This document shows, piece by piece, positions 1 through 13,729 of a DNA stretch of 64,000 bases. The stretch spans positions 23,359,120 through 23,423,119 of the forward strand of contig NC_088778.1 in NCBI RefSeq assembly GCF_954871325.1, in the 5' to 3' direction. The notes beneath the pieces were generated by a model. It did not search any database. It was given only the letters and a program-made list of their open reading frames with translations, and was not told where the DNA came from. Every line of letters starts with the position of its first letter. Position 1 is the stretch's first letter. The translations under genes were made by a program, and so were the position numbers. Source of the stretch: Gordionus sp. m RMFG-2023 (taxonomy: Eukaryota; Nematomorpha; Gordioida; Chordodea; Parachordodidae).

Positions 1-437
1 ATTTTTCTTTTTGAATTTAATGAGACTCTTTAAGTTTTTAAATAATTTTTATATAACTCTTATCGAACAAAACTCTCAGGACGTGTCTCTGACTAGCTTA
101 TTTCTTAACAGAAATTTGTTTAAGGCGTCTATATAGCTTCTCCTAAATAGAATGTAAAAATAAAGAGTTTATTTAGATTTAGGACACACTTAAAACAAAA
201 ACAGAATAAAATCTGAAGAGACTAGTAAAAACAAGCCTCAAATTTTATTATCTTAAAATGAAAGTCAATAAATGTTAGGATCCTATCGAATTTATTTTCC
301 AAGGATAACGAAAGTTAAGAAGCAAAAGCTCACACCCTGGCCCTTTCCAAAAAAATATATAATTTTTTTTATATTATTGTAAGTCTGGCGCCAATTTTTT
401 GCTGGGCTTTTCACATCTTTTGCAGACCCTTAAGTTC
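1..437. other. AT-rich stretch without a recognised gene
   Basis: No open frame of meaningful length and no recognisable protein similarity on either strand. Composition is the AT-rich background of the window. Confidence 0.5.
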
Positions 438-1337
438 TAGAGTAGGGAAGACTGGGGTTATGTAAACCTCGGAGATTGGCAAACCATTTAATCTCCCTTT
501 AAAATTAAATACACCAGAAGGTTAAAATTTTATCCTAATATAGTTTGTATTAGTTTACATCTTTAGACAAATTATTTTTTGAAATAATTATTTATTAAAA
601 AATAAAATTTTGATGAAATTTTCTACTGATTTTTAGATGACAGAATTTTAATTTTTATTAAAATATATAATCATTTATATGTAAATTAAATTTTATGTCA
701 AAGTTTTAACACTCTTCTATAATTTAGGAAAGTTTTATGAGTATTTATTATATCTAGATATTATTTCAATCATGATTTGTCAATTTAGAGATAGCGGGGT
801 TAGTTAAACCATACACGTTAATTATGGCAGCAAAATCTTGAAAATGCAATCATGGCTGTTTATGATTGGCATTTAGGATTTATGCTAAGAAATCATAATA
901 TCTCCTTAAGATCCTTATTTATGTCCAAAATGTTTATAATTATCCAAAATTATGTTTCAATTTTTATATAAAATTAGCTTCAATTTATAAGTGTTATAAT
1001 ATTTTGGACAATAAAACAATAAAATTATTCTATACATGTCATTATTAATATATAAAAATGTATTTCAATTTATTGTGGCCTAAAAAACCAATGGTTTAGG
1101 AAGCCCCTTGAAGTGGCCTGCCTCACTCCGCTATTGGGGTTTATTGGACAAAATTTTCACTTTTACAAAAAATAAAATTTAAAAAAAAAGATTTTATTCT
1201 TAAAATTGCTTATAAGGCACCTTTATAGAATATAGTTTTAGGTATCTAATTATATATTATTTTTTCATTATCTAAAAAAAACCAGGAGCTATAGCTAATT
1301 TTATAAAAATCGATTCCACTAACCCCAGTCTCCTCTA
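438..1337. mobile_element. Non-autonomous DNA element with inverted ends
   Basis: The left end carries GGGAAGACTGGGGTTA and the right end, read on the opposite strand, carries GGAGACTGGGGTTAG, about 900 bp apart. Both ends sit next to a TA dinucleotide. A second inverted pair lies inside: GCGGGGTTAGTTAAACC near 795 and its diverged complement near 1120-1140. There is no open frame. Terminal inverted repeats with no coding capacity suggest a MITE-like element; the superfamily is not assigned. The exact ends are uncertain by a few bases. Confidence 0.5.
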
Positions 1338-4300
1338 TTTTATAAAAATTTTAAATGTAGGGTTTACATTTATACATAACAGCAATACATGACACAAAAT
1401 TCAAACTATTAAAATAATAGATTATAAAAAAAATAAAATAAAACCATGTTTCTAGTTGCTACCTGCTTGCTATATTATTGTAATATATTATAAATTATTA
1501 TAAAATTTTGAATATAAATTTAATAAAGTCTCCTAGAAAGGAACTCTAAATTTGTTTTTATGTGTGATAGATTGATTTTTATAAATTTATCAACTTGTGA
1601 TAACATGTGAAAACCTATGAAACATGAAAGATGGAATGATTCTTGTGGCACAATGCTTGATTTGGTACACTCAGAGTTATCTAGATAAGAAATAGAACTT
1701 AATTCAATACTCTATATTCTGTTACTTTAAAAAGTGCAATTATAGAATTATTATTAAATTTATATCAAAAGTTAGCATAATATTTAAAAATAAACTATAA
1801 ACTAGAAAGCTGTAAATAAGCGAATTTAAGCTAAAAAAGAGAAATTAAGAAAACTTTTTAGGTTCTTGAAAAAGAAACAATTGTGTTCAAAAATTTATGA
1901 TTGAGTATTCTGCCTAAAGAATAAAACATCATTTCGCCCTCTTCAAAATTAAAAATTTTTAGGATGATAAATAATAATATTATATTGTAAAAAATATCGC
2001 CATTAAATATTATAAAAATTAATTGATTCAATATTCATGTTTCTACTCAGAAAAATAATCATAAATAATTTATTCCATGATGGCTTCCAAAATTAGCATT
2101 AGCATGGAGGAAATTTTTTTTATAAAATTTAGAAAAAGGGGATATACAGATTTTGTTGTTTAAACTCGATAAATCGGTAAATCCCCTAGAACTAACAATT
2201 TCAGAATAAACAATTTGTGTACCATTTTTCTATTTTGAAACTTGACTTTTAAATAATGATCAACCAATAATAAATGGTTAGAAATTCGGACTGTTTTAAG
2301 CATATTTTGCCTTTTTTTAGAAAAAAAAAAATTATTATATAAAAATTATTATTATTTTATTGATTGATTTTTTAATAAATTTTTTATATATAATATTTTG
2401 TTTATAATTTAAGATATTATTATTATATTATTATAGAATACTAAATTTAATAAGTAAATTTTATTTGAGAAGATTATGTAAATATTTGATTCTTATTTTC
2501 TTAAAATCAGGTAAAAAAAAAATTGATTAATTTTTGTATTTAATAATATTATTTGATATTTCGGTCATTACTCATTATAGTCATTGCTGGGAAAAGTGAA
2601 GCAAGGGAGGAGATAAAGTTTAGTTTTACTATTAAAAAGTTATAAACTAATTATAAAATGTAGTATATTTATTTAATATTTTTTTTAAAAAAATCATGTT
2701 AAGCTCTAATAAAATTTAATGAATAAAAATATATTTCAAAATCAATTAACATTAAATTTTATTTTAACTCTCCACGGGTTAGACGTTCCAGGATTTTCTC
2801 GAGGGAAAACATATGGATGGATTCGTCATCAGATTCCCCCCCCCCCTTTTCTTAGCATGTGTGGTTCTGTTACACTAAATTTTTTTAAAATAATATAAAT
2901 TTTTACCACTTGAATTTTTTTTTCTTTTTACTATAATCAATATTAACTATCAATATTTTGTGGGAAATTTTCATTATCACAACGATTTTATAACTTGCTC
3001 ATTTTGTTAAATTAGATTATAAAATCTTTTTTAATTTTAAGTGAATTAATTATAAATACATTAATTTTTTTTAATAAGAAAACCAATTTTTAAATTTAAT
3101 TTTTGAGTGTCTCAAAATTTCATTAGAATAAATTTTTAGCTGTTCTATCATTTTTTTCTTTTTTTATATCCCGAAATTTTACACTGTATATTGTTTTTCT
3201 TGAAATATAAAATCTAATATTATAGTTAGTTTTTTTAAAAAAAAATTAATTTATTGTTAAATTGAGTCGATTTCTAAAAACGACAGGATTAAGATCTTAA
3301 CCAAAATAATTTTATTATATGTAAGCCTATAGATTTCGCTCATAAATGGCAGATAGATTTGGACCTCTATTTGCAAAATCTGAGACATAATATTATTTTG
3401 ACTCTTAATCGAGTCGATTTTAAAAATCGACCCAAATCGAACTTATTAGCAGGTTATTTATAAATTATAATTCCTTACTTTATTTAATTTTTGTTTGATA
3501 GACTGGGTTGTAGGGGTACAATTACCAATTTTTGGTTTCTAATATAAATTTGCTAAGATAATTTTCTGCCCTCCCTTCCCTACGCGAATGCTATATACCT
3601 TATTTTGTCTATAAAAATCAGTAAGAAAACATGCAAAAAAATGAATTTAAATCAGAAACCTGCAGAGGTACCAACTCGGCCCCTCCCGGATTTAAAAAAA
3701 AATTTCTGCCCAGATTTTTTTAAAATTTATAATATTTATTTTTAATTTTTATAGATAATAATGGCAATATAAAATATTCGGCCTGGCCAGCCCGGGTTTT
3801 TAGGCCCGGCCCGGGTAAAAAATGATGGAATGGGCAGGGCAAATAAATTATTGGTCTGGATTATTGATGAATTCTGATTTTTGATATAAGTGATAATCCA
3901 TAAAGTGTAGTGTCATGAATGTAATCACTCCCCAATATTATAAATAGCTGTTTATTTTGGTGTTGAACTATAAAAAATCTGAATTAGGCCTTATATTTAA
4001 AAAATAACAGGACAGGGCTGGGCAAATTTAGTAAAAAATTGGAAACGGGCCAGGCCGAGTACAAATTTGGCAAGACCGGGCTAGACCTTAAAATTTTGCG
4101 GTTTGCATATCTCTGATTTTAATTAAAATTTATACATAGAATCAAATTTTACAAGGCTCTCCCAAGTTTTTAGCCCCCCCCCCCTTTCCCCAACGATGTT
4201 ACTGGTTAAACCCTATATATTAAAAATGCACGGAACTCAGTAGAAAAATAGAATAAAATGAAACTTCTGAAAAACACAGTCAAAACAAATTTAATTAATT

Positions 4301-5652
4301 TATCTTTGCATGTTGAAAAACCCCGCTGTGGAAAGGTCAAATTTCTATTTTGGCTAAGTCATGCCATCTCAAGGATTTCTATTCCGAATTTTTGATATGA
4401 TTTTCTTACTTTTTATTCCTAATTTTGTCTGATAAACGAAGGTAGGAATGTAAAGATTTTCATAAATTATAAAAAACGCTATCATTTTTGTAGTCGAGAA
4501 AACTCTTCTGAGATGATCGTTTTTAATGTAAAAAAAACAAAAAAAAATTAACCGATAAATTTCAAATTTACTTTTAATTCAAAAAATAAATAAAAGGGAG
4601 GTCGTGCAAGTAGACCAAACTTTCCATCCTTTTGACATTATCTTCTTTTAAAACAAATTTACCCCGGTTTTTGTTATATATTTGAAATTAAACATGGAGA
4701 TTAAGTTTGATTAGATTTTGGTAAATGTTTTGTTGTTATTAATATTTTCTCTGAGAGATTCGCGGGGGCGGGGCTTTTATTGAAACTACATTTTATAATG
4801 AAAAAAATTCTTCGATTTAAAAAAATAATATATTATTTAATCTAGACAATTTATCTCTAAAAAAATATTTGTCATTCATTATTATGGGTCTTTTTTTGAT
4901 ATTCTGTAGGGAGTTAATTATTCCACGAATATAATTTCCAATAATTTATTGATTATGATTAGTTTTTTCTTGTTTTATTCTTATATTATAACTTAATAAA
5001 AAAATATTTAATAAAACATATTATCCATACTTAAATCCAACATAATTTCTCCAAAAAAATTTAATTTAATATTCTTATTTTCTTTAGAAAGGCTTTTTTC
5101 TATAATTCCTTATCTCATAGTATTTGAAAATAATAATATTAAATAATGTAATGCATTAATGCATAAAACAAAATACAATTAAATTTTTGAGGAGGATTAA
5201 ATTAACGTTGCATCGCCTTATCTGCTATCCTCTCTCGTCTGTTTTTTTTTAAATATTAAAATTGTAGCATTCGTAAAATAATGATTCGAATTAAGGGACC
5301 TCTTCATCGATTATTTCATATTTATTTGAATACTCTATACCAAAATTAAGAGATTATGCTCAAGTGAAAGATAACCGCTATTCATTTAAAAGCGATAGCA
5401 ATAGACTAATATTAGCATACATCATGCCTTTACCACACAAGTATTGTAATAATATTACAATTTTGTACCTAAAATATTTATGCTCCGGAAGGCCGTTGGC
5501 GGGCCGCCAAAATTTTTGATCACGCCGAAACGCTGCCATTTCTGAAAGTCACACCCGACGCATATTTTTTTTCCAAATAATTTATATTCTATATATATTT
5601 TTATTCTAATGATTGATCTCACTGTTATAATTGTAAAATGTTATCAAAGAAA
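1338..5652. other. Gene-free repeat-rich stretch
   Basis: No gene seen. It contains a diverged copy of the TA-flanked MITE family at about 3253-3445 (with inverted GTCGATTT/AAATCGAC segments), a GCCCGG-rich repeat at about 3780-4116 whose right end resembles other dispersed copies in the window, and C- or G-homopolymer runs near 2838, 4175 and 4765. Confidence 0.5.
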
Positions 5653-5904
5653 TTGCCTAAATACAATAGATCAACGTCGGATATGCTAGATCTTGATACC
5701 ACTTATCCATATCCTGATACCCTTTTTCAATTGCAACTATGATAATAACAATAATTCCACTAAAATAAGAACATTAATTTGCCTAAATACAATAGATCAA
5801 CGTCGGATATGCTAGATCTTGATACCACTTATCCATATCCTGATACCCTTTTTCAATTGCAACTATGATAATAACAATAATTCCACTAAAATAAGAACAT
5901 TAAA
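5653..5904. repeat. Perfect 126-bp tandem duplication
   Basis: The segment 5653-5778 is repeated immediately at 5779-5904. No difference was seen between the copies on reading, so the duplication is very recent or is an assembly artefact. It has no coding potential. Confidence 0.9.
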
Positions 5905-6019
5905 ATTAAATATCCCAACCAGTAGTAATATTAATTAGGCTCGAAAGTATATCGGTAGCTAATAAAAATCGAATTAATAATATTTTGAAAAGAAACATTA
6001 TTTCAAACTTTAAAACTAT

Positions 6020-6185
6020 GAATTTTAGCCAAAATAATATTATATAAGCCTACGGATTTGGCAGATAGAGGTCCAAACCTTTCTGCATCTTTGAGCAAAA
6101 TCTCTAGGCCTACATAATATTATTTTGGCTAAAATCTTTATCGGGTCGTTTTTAAAATCGACCCGATAAGGGCGTTTTAACAACC
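6020..6185. mobile_element. TA-flanked MITE copy, left end unclear
   Basis: Contains the family's internal inverted block (AGCCAAAATAATATTAT near the left, its complement on the right) followed by the CGACCCGAT palindrome. It ends TTTTAACAACCC next to TA. The left terminus is eroded. Confidence 0.6.
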
Positions 6186-6849
6186 CTACTTTAATGCCAA
6201 AATCGAAATAAATTTATAAATTTATGATTTTTTAAAAAAAGGCTAAGAATTTGATAATAAATTTATTATTTTTTTAAAAAAGGCTAAGAATATGATTTAT
6301 TTTTTGTTATTAATATTATCTTAAATTTGGAAAATTATTTATTCAAGATACAAGGTGAATGATATAGGCAAAAAAATAATAATATTGATAAAAATTAGAT
6401 ATATTTTATCAATTTTTAAAAGTCTGGTTTTTGAAATCAACTAGGAAGCACTCCTTGGATATTATGATTATTATTCCTCTATGATGAAAAAATGCTTACA
6501 CCATAGTCTTCACTAATACATAAACCTTATGTGTGTGTATCAGTAGAGTCACTTAAGTGGGGACGCACATCAAGCTTCTTAATTTGAAGAGAGATCCTTT
6601 TAGCTAAAAAAAAAAAGAAAAGAAAAAGAAGGTCATTTGAAAATCTGATTTTTTGAGCCCATTGAGATTGTAAAGGCTAGTGACACCACTGGTGGTTATA
6701 CTTTAAATTGCCTTCATCTAAATTGAGGTTATTTTAAATTTATATACTAATTTCAGACGGACAAACCAGATTAAAAAAATACCGTTTTAGTGAAATAAAT
6801 TGTTAGAATGTGCCATATAATATTATATTTCATATAAAGAGTTTAAAAA

Positions 6850-7555
6850 ATGTGAAGAAGAAACAAATTTGACTCCGGTGCTGAGAAACTAAAAAAAAAG
6901 AAGCGAGAGCGGAATTTATTGATTCTCAAAAAGGGACTTTTTTAAAACACTTTTAAAAAAGATACAATGCGCCAGATCTGAAATGCGGGAAATAATCGAT
7001 ATAGATAATGAACACATTGATATATTGAATCTTTTAATGTATTACTCGATCAAGCGAAGATTTTGGTTAGAAGAACGTTTTCAATAGTTAAAACTTTTTA
7101 GGATCATTTTGGGCTTTTATTTGATATACCTTCATTGGTAAATGCGCCCGAAACAGAGCTAAAGGAATATTATAGTTAATTAAATATTTTATTAACGGAT
7201 CAAAATTCATAGGAAAACAATATGTATTCTAGATCAATTAACTGAATAAAAATTTTTAATAAATATATTGTACGTATAAGCAGACCATCAAATTATTTTG
7301 GAAATTTTGCGCTTATATTTACAATAATAGGAAGTCCTGCCAAATGTAGCAATTGTTTTGGGGATTATTCCAACCATTGCAATTACAGTCGCATCGGCTG
7401 AATACAGTTTTTTAATGCTTAAACTAATCAAGACTTACTTTAAGATTCTGCATGGGGTAAGACCGCCTCGTAAACCTATTCCTAATTTCAATCGAAAATG
7501 ACACTGCATCGTCGTTAGATTCAAATAAAAAGCGAGGAGAATAAATGTACTGCTA
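6850..7555 (+). pseudogene. Relic of a ZMYM1/DUF4371-type hAT transposase, internally deleted
   Basis: Only the two ends of a transposase are recognisable. Near 6875-6950 the reading SGAEKLKKKKR followed, in a shifted frame, by FIDSQKGTFLKHF resembles the conserved N-terminus of TTF/DUF4371 hAT transposases. At 7340-7460 the reading PTIAITVASAEYSF then MLKLIKTYF is the hAT C-terminal dimerisation block, followed by SIENDTASSLDSN. The catalytic core between them is missing, and what remains has stops and at least one frameshift. It is a dead, strongly shortened copy. Family assignment rests on motif recognition by eye. Confidence 0.7.
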
Positions 7556-9100
7556 TTTTATAATTTTTAATATATATGATAAGCCTGGGATTATATAAAC
7601 TGTCATGCATTAGATTAGTAATTTTTAATATGCGTTACTCATATTTATGATTAGAATTCAATAAATTTACCATATTACATGCTTTTAGTTTTTGTCAGAA
7701 TGCGAAAAAATTTTAAATAAGCTTAGATAAATTGTGGGTTTTTAAATGGCCGCCAAATTAGATTTTGTCCTGAGCCGCCAAAAAGTCTCAGTACGTTGGG
7801 AGTACCGTTATTAGTGTTGGCATTCCTATATAAAATTTTGATAACGTAAAATTGTCTTAAAGGCAGTATTTTATTTATGTAAAAATAATTATCGGAATTG
7901 GAAATAAAATACATTTTAATTAATATAATATCTGACTCACAATTTCAATAACAAGTTTATGAGCCATCGGGATGTCGTTTTAGAAGTTTTTGAAGTCAGA
8001 TCCCCCCCCCCCCCCACGCTATGAGCTATAAAATAATTAGGCATTTTGCTTAAAAATAATTATATTTTCTTCATGCTTATTTATATTATCATACCTTTGT
8101 GTGGTGTATTATATATATATTACACTATATAGTGATTACTTATTTATTATGACACTTTCATTTTTAGATTAGCATTCTATTTTTGGTAAGTTCAAAATTT
8201 ATATATATTTTTATTTCTTAACGATAAAATTATAATTGAAATGAAAATAATTTGTTGAAGAAGTATAAATAACAAATTATTTTAAAAAGAGTAAGTCAAC
8301 ATTATTGATGTGGTAAGAGGTGTAATTACTCAAATTTACTTTCGATAAAATGTTTAAGCTATAATTATAAATGTATTAAATATTAATAGATGATGAAACA
8401 ATTTCAATCAAAAAGAATTTTTTTATAGAAATTTTATTATTGACTGCATTTATCAAAACAAGAATCCATTACATAAATCTGAGAAAATATTTAAAACGGT
8501 CGAAAAATGAACATTTTAAATATTATAATTGATAATTATGATTTATAATATAACATAACCTATATTTTAAATAGTAATTATGATAATGCTATTTTTTAAG
8601 AATATTAAATTTTATTTTTACCTAGTAAGGAAAGGATCATTTTGGGGCCATAATAAACGTGCAATTAAATTGAACAATACAAATTGATTTTTATTCAACG
8701 AATATCAATATTCGGTATATATTAATATTCTATAGGAACATGCATGGTATTCCTCATCGTAAATTTGCTCATTCTTGTAAATATCATTTTAAGCTAATAA
8801 AAATCTCCCCTCCCCCACACACTTCCCTTCAAAAATGTATACAATATATGACATTATAGAAGAATTTTAAAGAAAATTTAGTTAAAGTTAATAACTTTTT
8901 AAAATCGTGACTATAATTCAAAATTTTTATAAAAAAAAATAAGTGAATCTCCAAAATTATTTTTATAAAAAAATAAGTGAATCTCCAAAATTATTTTTAT
9001 AAAAATATAATATAAAACCAAAGGCCCACAATAAAGGAAAACTCAATAAAATTTACTCACCTAGTAGTGCCCCTCCTAGATACGCCTATGAACGTTATTG
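7556..9100. other. Gene-free stretch
   Basis: No gene seen. It holds a C14 run near 8001, a 34-bp direct duplication near 8936-9005, and (minus strand, about 8740-9100) a copy of a dispersed repeat whose other copies lie near 10310-10770 and 63490-63790. These share the segment AAAATGATATTTACGAGAA or its variant, and a GCGTATCCAGGA-like end. Confidence 0.5.
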
Positions 9101-9111
9101 GTTTTTATGTG

Positions 9112-9250
9112 TTTTATTAGTCAGTGAGTGGATATGTTATCTACCGTATAGATCTGGGTGCGAATCCAGCAAGGACCGGGTTTTATTCTGAAGCCAACTA
9201 GGTGGTTCTGTGCTAAGAGGTATGATATATGGAATATCGGCGACCGCAAT
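9112..9250 (+). repeat. SINE-like element with tRNA-derived head
   Basis: The segment starting near 9118 reads GTCAGTGAGTGG (A-box-like), and about 35 bp later GGGTGCGAATCCAGC (B-box-like), the spacing expected of a polymerase III type 2 promoter. A non-tRNA body and an A/T-rich tail follow. It does not fold into a standard tRNA with an obvious acceptor stem, so a tRNA-derived SINE is the better reading. A short open frame over it is accidental. Confidence 0.45.
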
Positions 9251-9539
9251 ACGTTAATATATATTAAAAAGATTTTAAATTTGGTTTTTATTTTGTTAAA
9301 AAAAAAGAAAATCTTTATTCTCAAAACATCTAAGTGTATCGTCTATTTCAAATTTGGTTTTTCAGAGAAACTTGATTGCCTAGGTATCGGACGTAAATAT
9401 AAATGAAAACCCGGGGGAGGGGAGGACCTTAAAAAATAATCGGTCCCAGATGGGATTTATAAAAATGGAACTTTAATTGGAATATTCTCAGGGAATCGGA
9501 TAAAGTAATTCGTATATAATTTTTAATTTAAACTTAGTA

Positions 9540-9833
9540 AACTCTGCCCTAAAATTAAAATATCGGGCCGGAGGAGGGAGAAGGTCAATATGCCAGTCCC
9601 TGATTTAAGTTAAAATATAGAATTTTTGCAATGTAATGCCAAATTAAATCAGATAATCGTTTTTAATGATTATAAAATAACATGCTAGTTGATGATGTCA
9701 AATTAGCTGACCGAACATTAAAGCGTTTACAAAATTAAATTTAATGCTCTGCCATTTTAAAAAATGGGGCCGGAAGGGGGGTCAATAAACCAGTCCCTGA
9801 TTAAGTTAGAATATAGAATTTTTGCAATTTAAA
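9540..9833. repeat. Diverged direct repeat, about 200-bp period
   Basis: The block CCAGTCCCTGATT followed by an AATATAGAATTTTTGCAAT-like segment occurs near 9592 and again near 9790. Each copy is preceded by GGGGCCGGA and a G-run. The rest of each unit is diverged. Confidence 0.6.
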
Positions 9834-11540
9834 TTTTTAAAAAAATGAAATGTTAAAAAAAATACCGAAAATCAAATTTTTTAAGGTGTGTATAAAAAAA
9901 ATTCGATTTGCAAACTTTTGAAACTTTATTGAAAAAGAAAAAATAAGTCTTTTGTTCATATAATATAAAAACAAGTCCAAGATATAATTTTAGAAAATTC
10001 TAGAAAATTTAAAAAATTTTGAAATTTAACATACGATTTTATAAAAATGTTGAAACTTCTAAAAGTTTAAAAAACTTCTAAAAGTTTAAAAACACTTAGA
10101 TTTTTTTAAAAAATATTTTTAAAATAGCCTAAAGAATCTTAACAAATCTTAATAAAGTTTGATCTGAAAATCTTTAAGCACGGTCGGTGTCAGATAAATA
10201 GACTTTAATATAATGGTAATCATTTGATTATAGAATTTTTGAATAATTTTTGATATAATATATTAATTTTTTTTAAAATAAGCCTATAATAATTCAAAAA
10301 TAATAAACTAAATACTTATAATTATTAGGGTGGAAGGGGGAATCCAGTTTATATCTTATCGAGGGCAATCCATCATTAACAATATAAATAGATATAATAA
10401 ATCTATTGATTAATGCATAGCCATATTCAGTTTCATATAGAGTGAAGGGGAAAACGCTATTAGGCTGGTTTTCCCGCCATAAATCTTATTGGAGATCTTT
10501 AGGTCCAGCTAGGCCTTTGGCTATAATATATTTTTATAAAAATAATTTTGTGTTTTCAATTTTTTTTAATAAAATTTTAAATTATTACTTTAAAAAGTTA
10601 TTATAATTTTTCTTTCAAATTCTACTTTATAGTAATTATCTTGTATACATTTTTGAAGGAGAGGGGGAGGGTGTGGGGTCTGTATGGGGGATGATTATTA
10701 TTATCTTAAAATGATATTTACGAGAACAAGCAAATTTGAGATCCCTCGCCCCCCGGTTATTCACCTGGATTAATAAAATTATAAATCAGGCAAAATTTTA
10801 TATAATAATTATACATTATAATTTCTTCATTTTTTTTTACCCATTTACATTGAATGTTCTCTATCGATTCGATTTGTTAAATAAATAGAATGCTTCATCA
10901 CTTGTAAAATGAAGTTCAGAATAAGCAAATTCAATAATTAAAAATTATTATAAGACAAGAAAGATTAAATGAAATGGCTTTTTATAACTCATCTGATATA
11001 TTTTTTTTCCTCGCATAACGATTTAACAACTTTTCCAATCATTTTTACATAACTTTTTTTGGAAACTGAATTATACCATTTTCATAAAATATCACTTTTT
11101 CTTTTTTTTTGATTGAGAAGCCCTTAAGTATTATGAAGTGGAAGATTCCCTTAAAGTTATATAAATTTTAATTATCATTTTATTATGATAAAATACTTTT
11201 AAATATTTATTTTTTAATTTTTATATTTAAAGCTTTTTTAAAACCGAGCCCGGCCAAGGTCGAAGTATAAATTTTTAGTGAACTCGGAGCATACATATAG
11301 GGTGCCTTTCTTTACTTTTTTTCTACAAAAAGATATATGGGAAAAATGAGCCATTGCAATTAATATTTATTATATTATAAAAAAATGCAACATTTATAAA
11401 AATAAAAGATATTAATTTAAATCATGATTTCTTATCTATAATTTTTTTTTATAATGCCATGTATATAGTCCGTTTTAACCCTCCAAAAGAATCTTAAATC
11501 CTCGTATCATTATAATTTTATTTCAAAGTGTAGTTTTAAA
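9834..11540. other. Gene-free stretch with a dispersed repeat copy
   Basis: No gene seen. About 10310-10770 is a plus-strand copy of the dispersed family also seen near 63490-63790. The block around 9990-10080 is the reverse complement of 24990-25080 (sharing TTTAACATACGAT), another dispersed repeat. Confidence 0.5.
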
Positions 11541-11544
11541 TTAT

Positions 11545-12970
11545 ATGAACCCGAATCTTTATTTATAACGATTCAGTTTGGTTACGGTTCAGTAACAATT
11601 ATGATGTTTTACGGTTCGACTACGGTTCTTAAGAAAAAGTTGATAAAGTTTCGGTTCGGATCAGCTAATTGTAAAGGTTTATAAAGGTTCATTACGGTTT
11701 GAAAATATTTTTAAAATTATTTTTATTGTAGCAACGTCATCGTATAATGATTTTAATTATGAATATTATTTATTAAAATTTTTGCCATAACTTAGGTTAA
11801 TTTATTTGTTTATTTATAAAATAAATGAAATTAATATATTTTTATTATAAGCATCTATGAATAATATATAAAAAAAATCTATAAGAATCATAACTCATTT
11901 TTAAATATATCTCCGAAAGTATAAAGTAATATATTTTCTAATAAAATTGGATTCATATTTGTTTGTTATGAGTATGACAATAACACAAATTTTACCCCCG
12001 ATCCTTTCAACAGAAACTTGTTTATTGGGAACCGTAAGTACTATAAGAACAAGTTTATATAATTTTAGATATTCAAATTTTTTTAAATCCCAATATATAA
12101 AAACTGTTTTTTAGATTAACTAAATAATGCAATTAAATCAAAAAAAAATTATTTAGATATTTTTACTAAAATATAGAAGATAGGAATATGGTTCTAATAC
12201 TATAAGAAATAATACAAAAATAATATGAGGTTAAAGCAGACAAATATTGTAAAATTATGATATTGATAAATTAATTAGAATTCATCATCAATTTCGAAAG
12301 CCACATCATATGAATATTATTGATTTAAAAAATAATATAAAAAACAGATTTGAACAACTTTGCAAATACTTGCATTCAAAATCTATTTTTCATAATAAAG
12401 GCTATAAATTACTAATGTTATAAAATATACTCAATGCTAAAATTCTATAAATAATATATTACATTAAAACCTTATAAATTTTGTCATTTTGAAATTTATA
12501 TAGGAATATTGACCATTCTATCAAACTACTCATGGGTAGGTGGTGATATTATACTTAATTAATTAAATAAATGCAACTAAATCAAAAATTTAGAATTGGT
12601 TATTTAGATATTTTGCATACTAAAATAGAGAAAATAGGATGGCTCTTATACTATATGAAGCAGTTAAAAGATTTTGTATCAATTTAAGTCATAGTGAAAA
12701 AAATTAATATATACTTCTTATGGATATTAAACAAATATTTTGATAAAGTTAATAATTATAAATAACGACGCAGATATGGTAAAATATGTAATACACCACA
12801 AGGAAAAGAAGGTAATTGATTGAAACCAGTTTAACCCCGTTCAAACCGGTTTAACTTTTTTTGTTAAGGTTTTATTTTACTCCTTCAAAAAATAATTATA
12901 TCGGTTCGATTACGGTTCAGATATTTGTTAAGGTTCATAATAATTTTACGGTTCACTTCGGGTCCCTGTA
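11545..12970. mobile_element. Probable non-autonomous element with CGGTTC-rich ends
   Basis: Both ends are dense in the word ACGGTTC and variants (left 11565-11700, right 12835-12965), separated by about 1.1 kb of AT-rich sequence with no sound open frame. The right end read backwards (GACCCGAAGTGAACCG) resembles the left (GAACCCGAATC) only loosely. Clustered subterminal motifs at both ends suggest a decayed DNA transposon, but boundaries and family are not established. Confidence 0.35.
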
Positions 12971-13605
12971 TGAAAATTTCTTCTTTTTTAGTGAGCTTAA
13001 GTAAAAAAAATTGACGTTTAATTTATTTCCATCTCTTTATAAAGCATAAATAAATTAGATCAAAAAGACAACTTTTGAAGTGATTTTTTAATGAATGTTT
13101 TTAATAAAAATGTCTTACTTTTAGCTACGTGCTCGTCTAAATATAATTTCGCATAATTTTTTTTTTGATTTGAATAGATTCAATTTTTTAAAAGTTATTG
13201 TTTTTAAAAAACTTATATATTATTTATAAAAGAGTCTTCTGAAATATTAATAATTGGAAAAAAACCAATAATTATTTTTTTAGATGTATAATTAATGTAC
13301 AAAATTATAAAAATAATATTAATGTATATTATTTTGTGTCATGTTATACGAACAAAATTTACATAATTGTTTATCATTTAAATTCATTCATTTTCCTTTC
13401 TACATATATAATTAAAAAATTCTAATGATAATGCATGTCGTCGTATAACAAGTAGCAATTTCCTAACTACCACCAAATTTTATTAATCCATTTTTTAAAT
13501 ATATATTAACCTAGCCCATATATCTGATGGCCCTTTTAACCTCATCCTAGTCTCGTCAGCCTTTGGTTTGAGGAAAAAATTAAAAATTGGTCTTGCCATA
13601 AGGTG
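12971..13605. other. Gene-free AT-rich stretch
   Basis: Nothing recognisable on either strand. Confidence 0.5.

Positions 13606-13729
<124 letters not shown>

Noticed and set aside
9121-9406. Open frames on both strands
   Set aside because: They run across a tRNA-derived SINE-like repeat; no recognisable protein.
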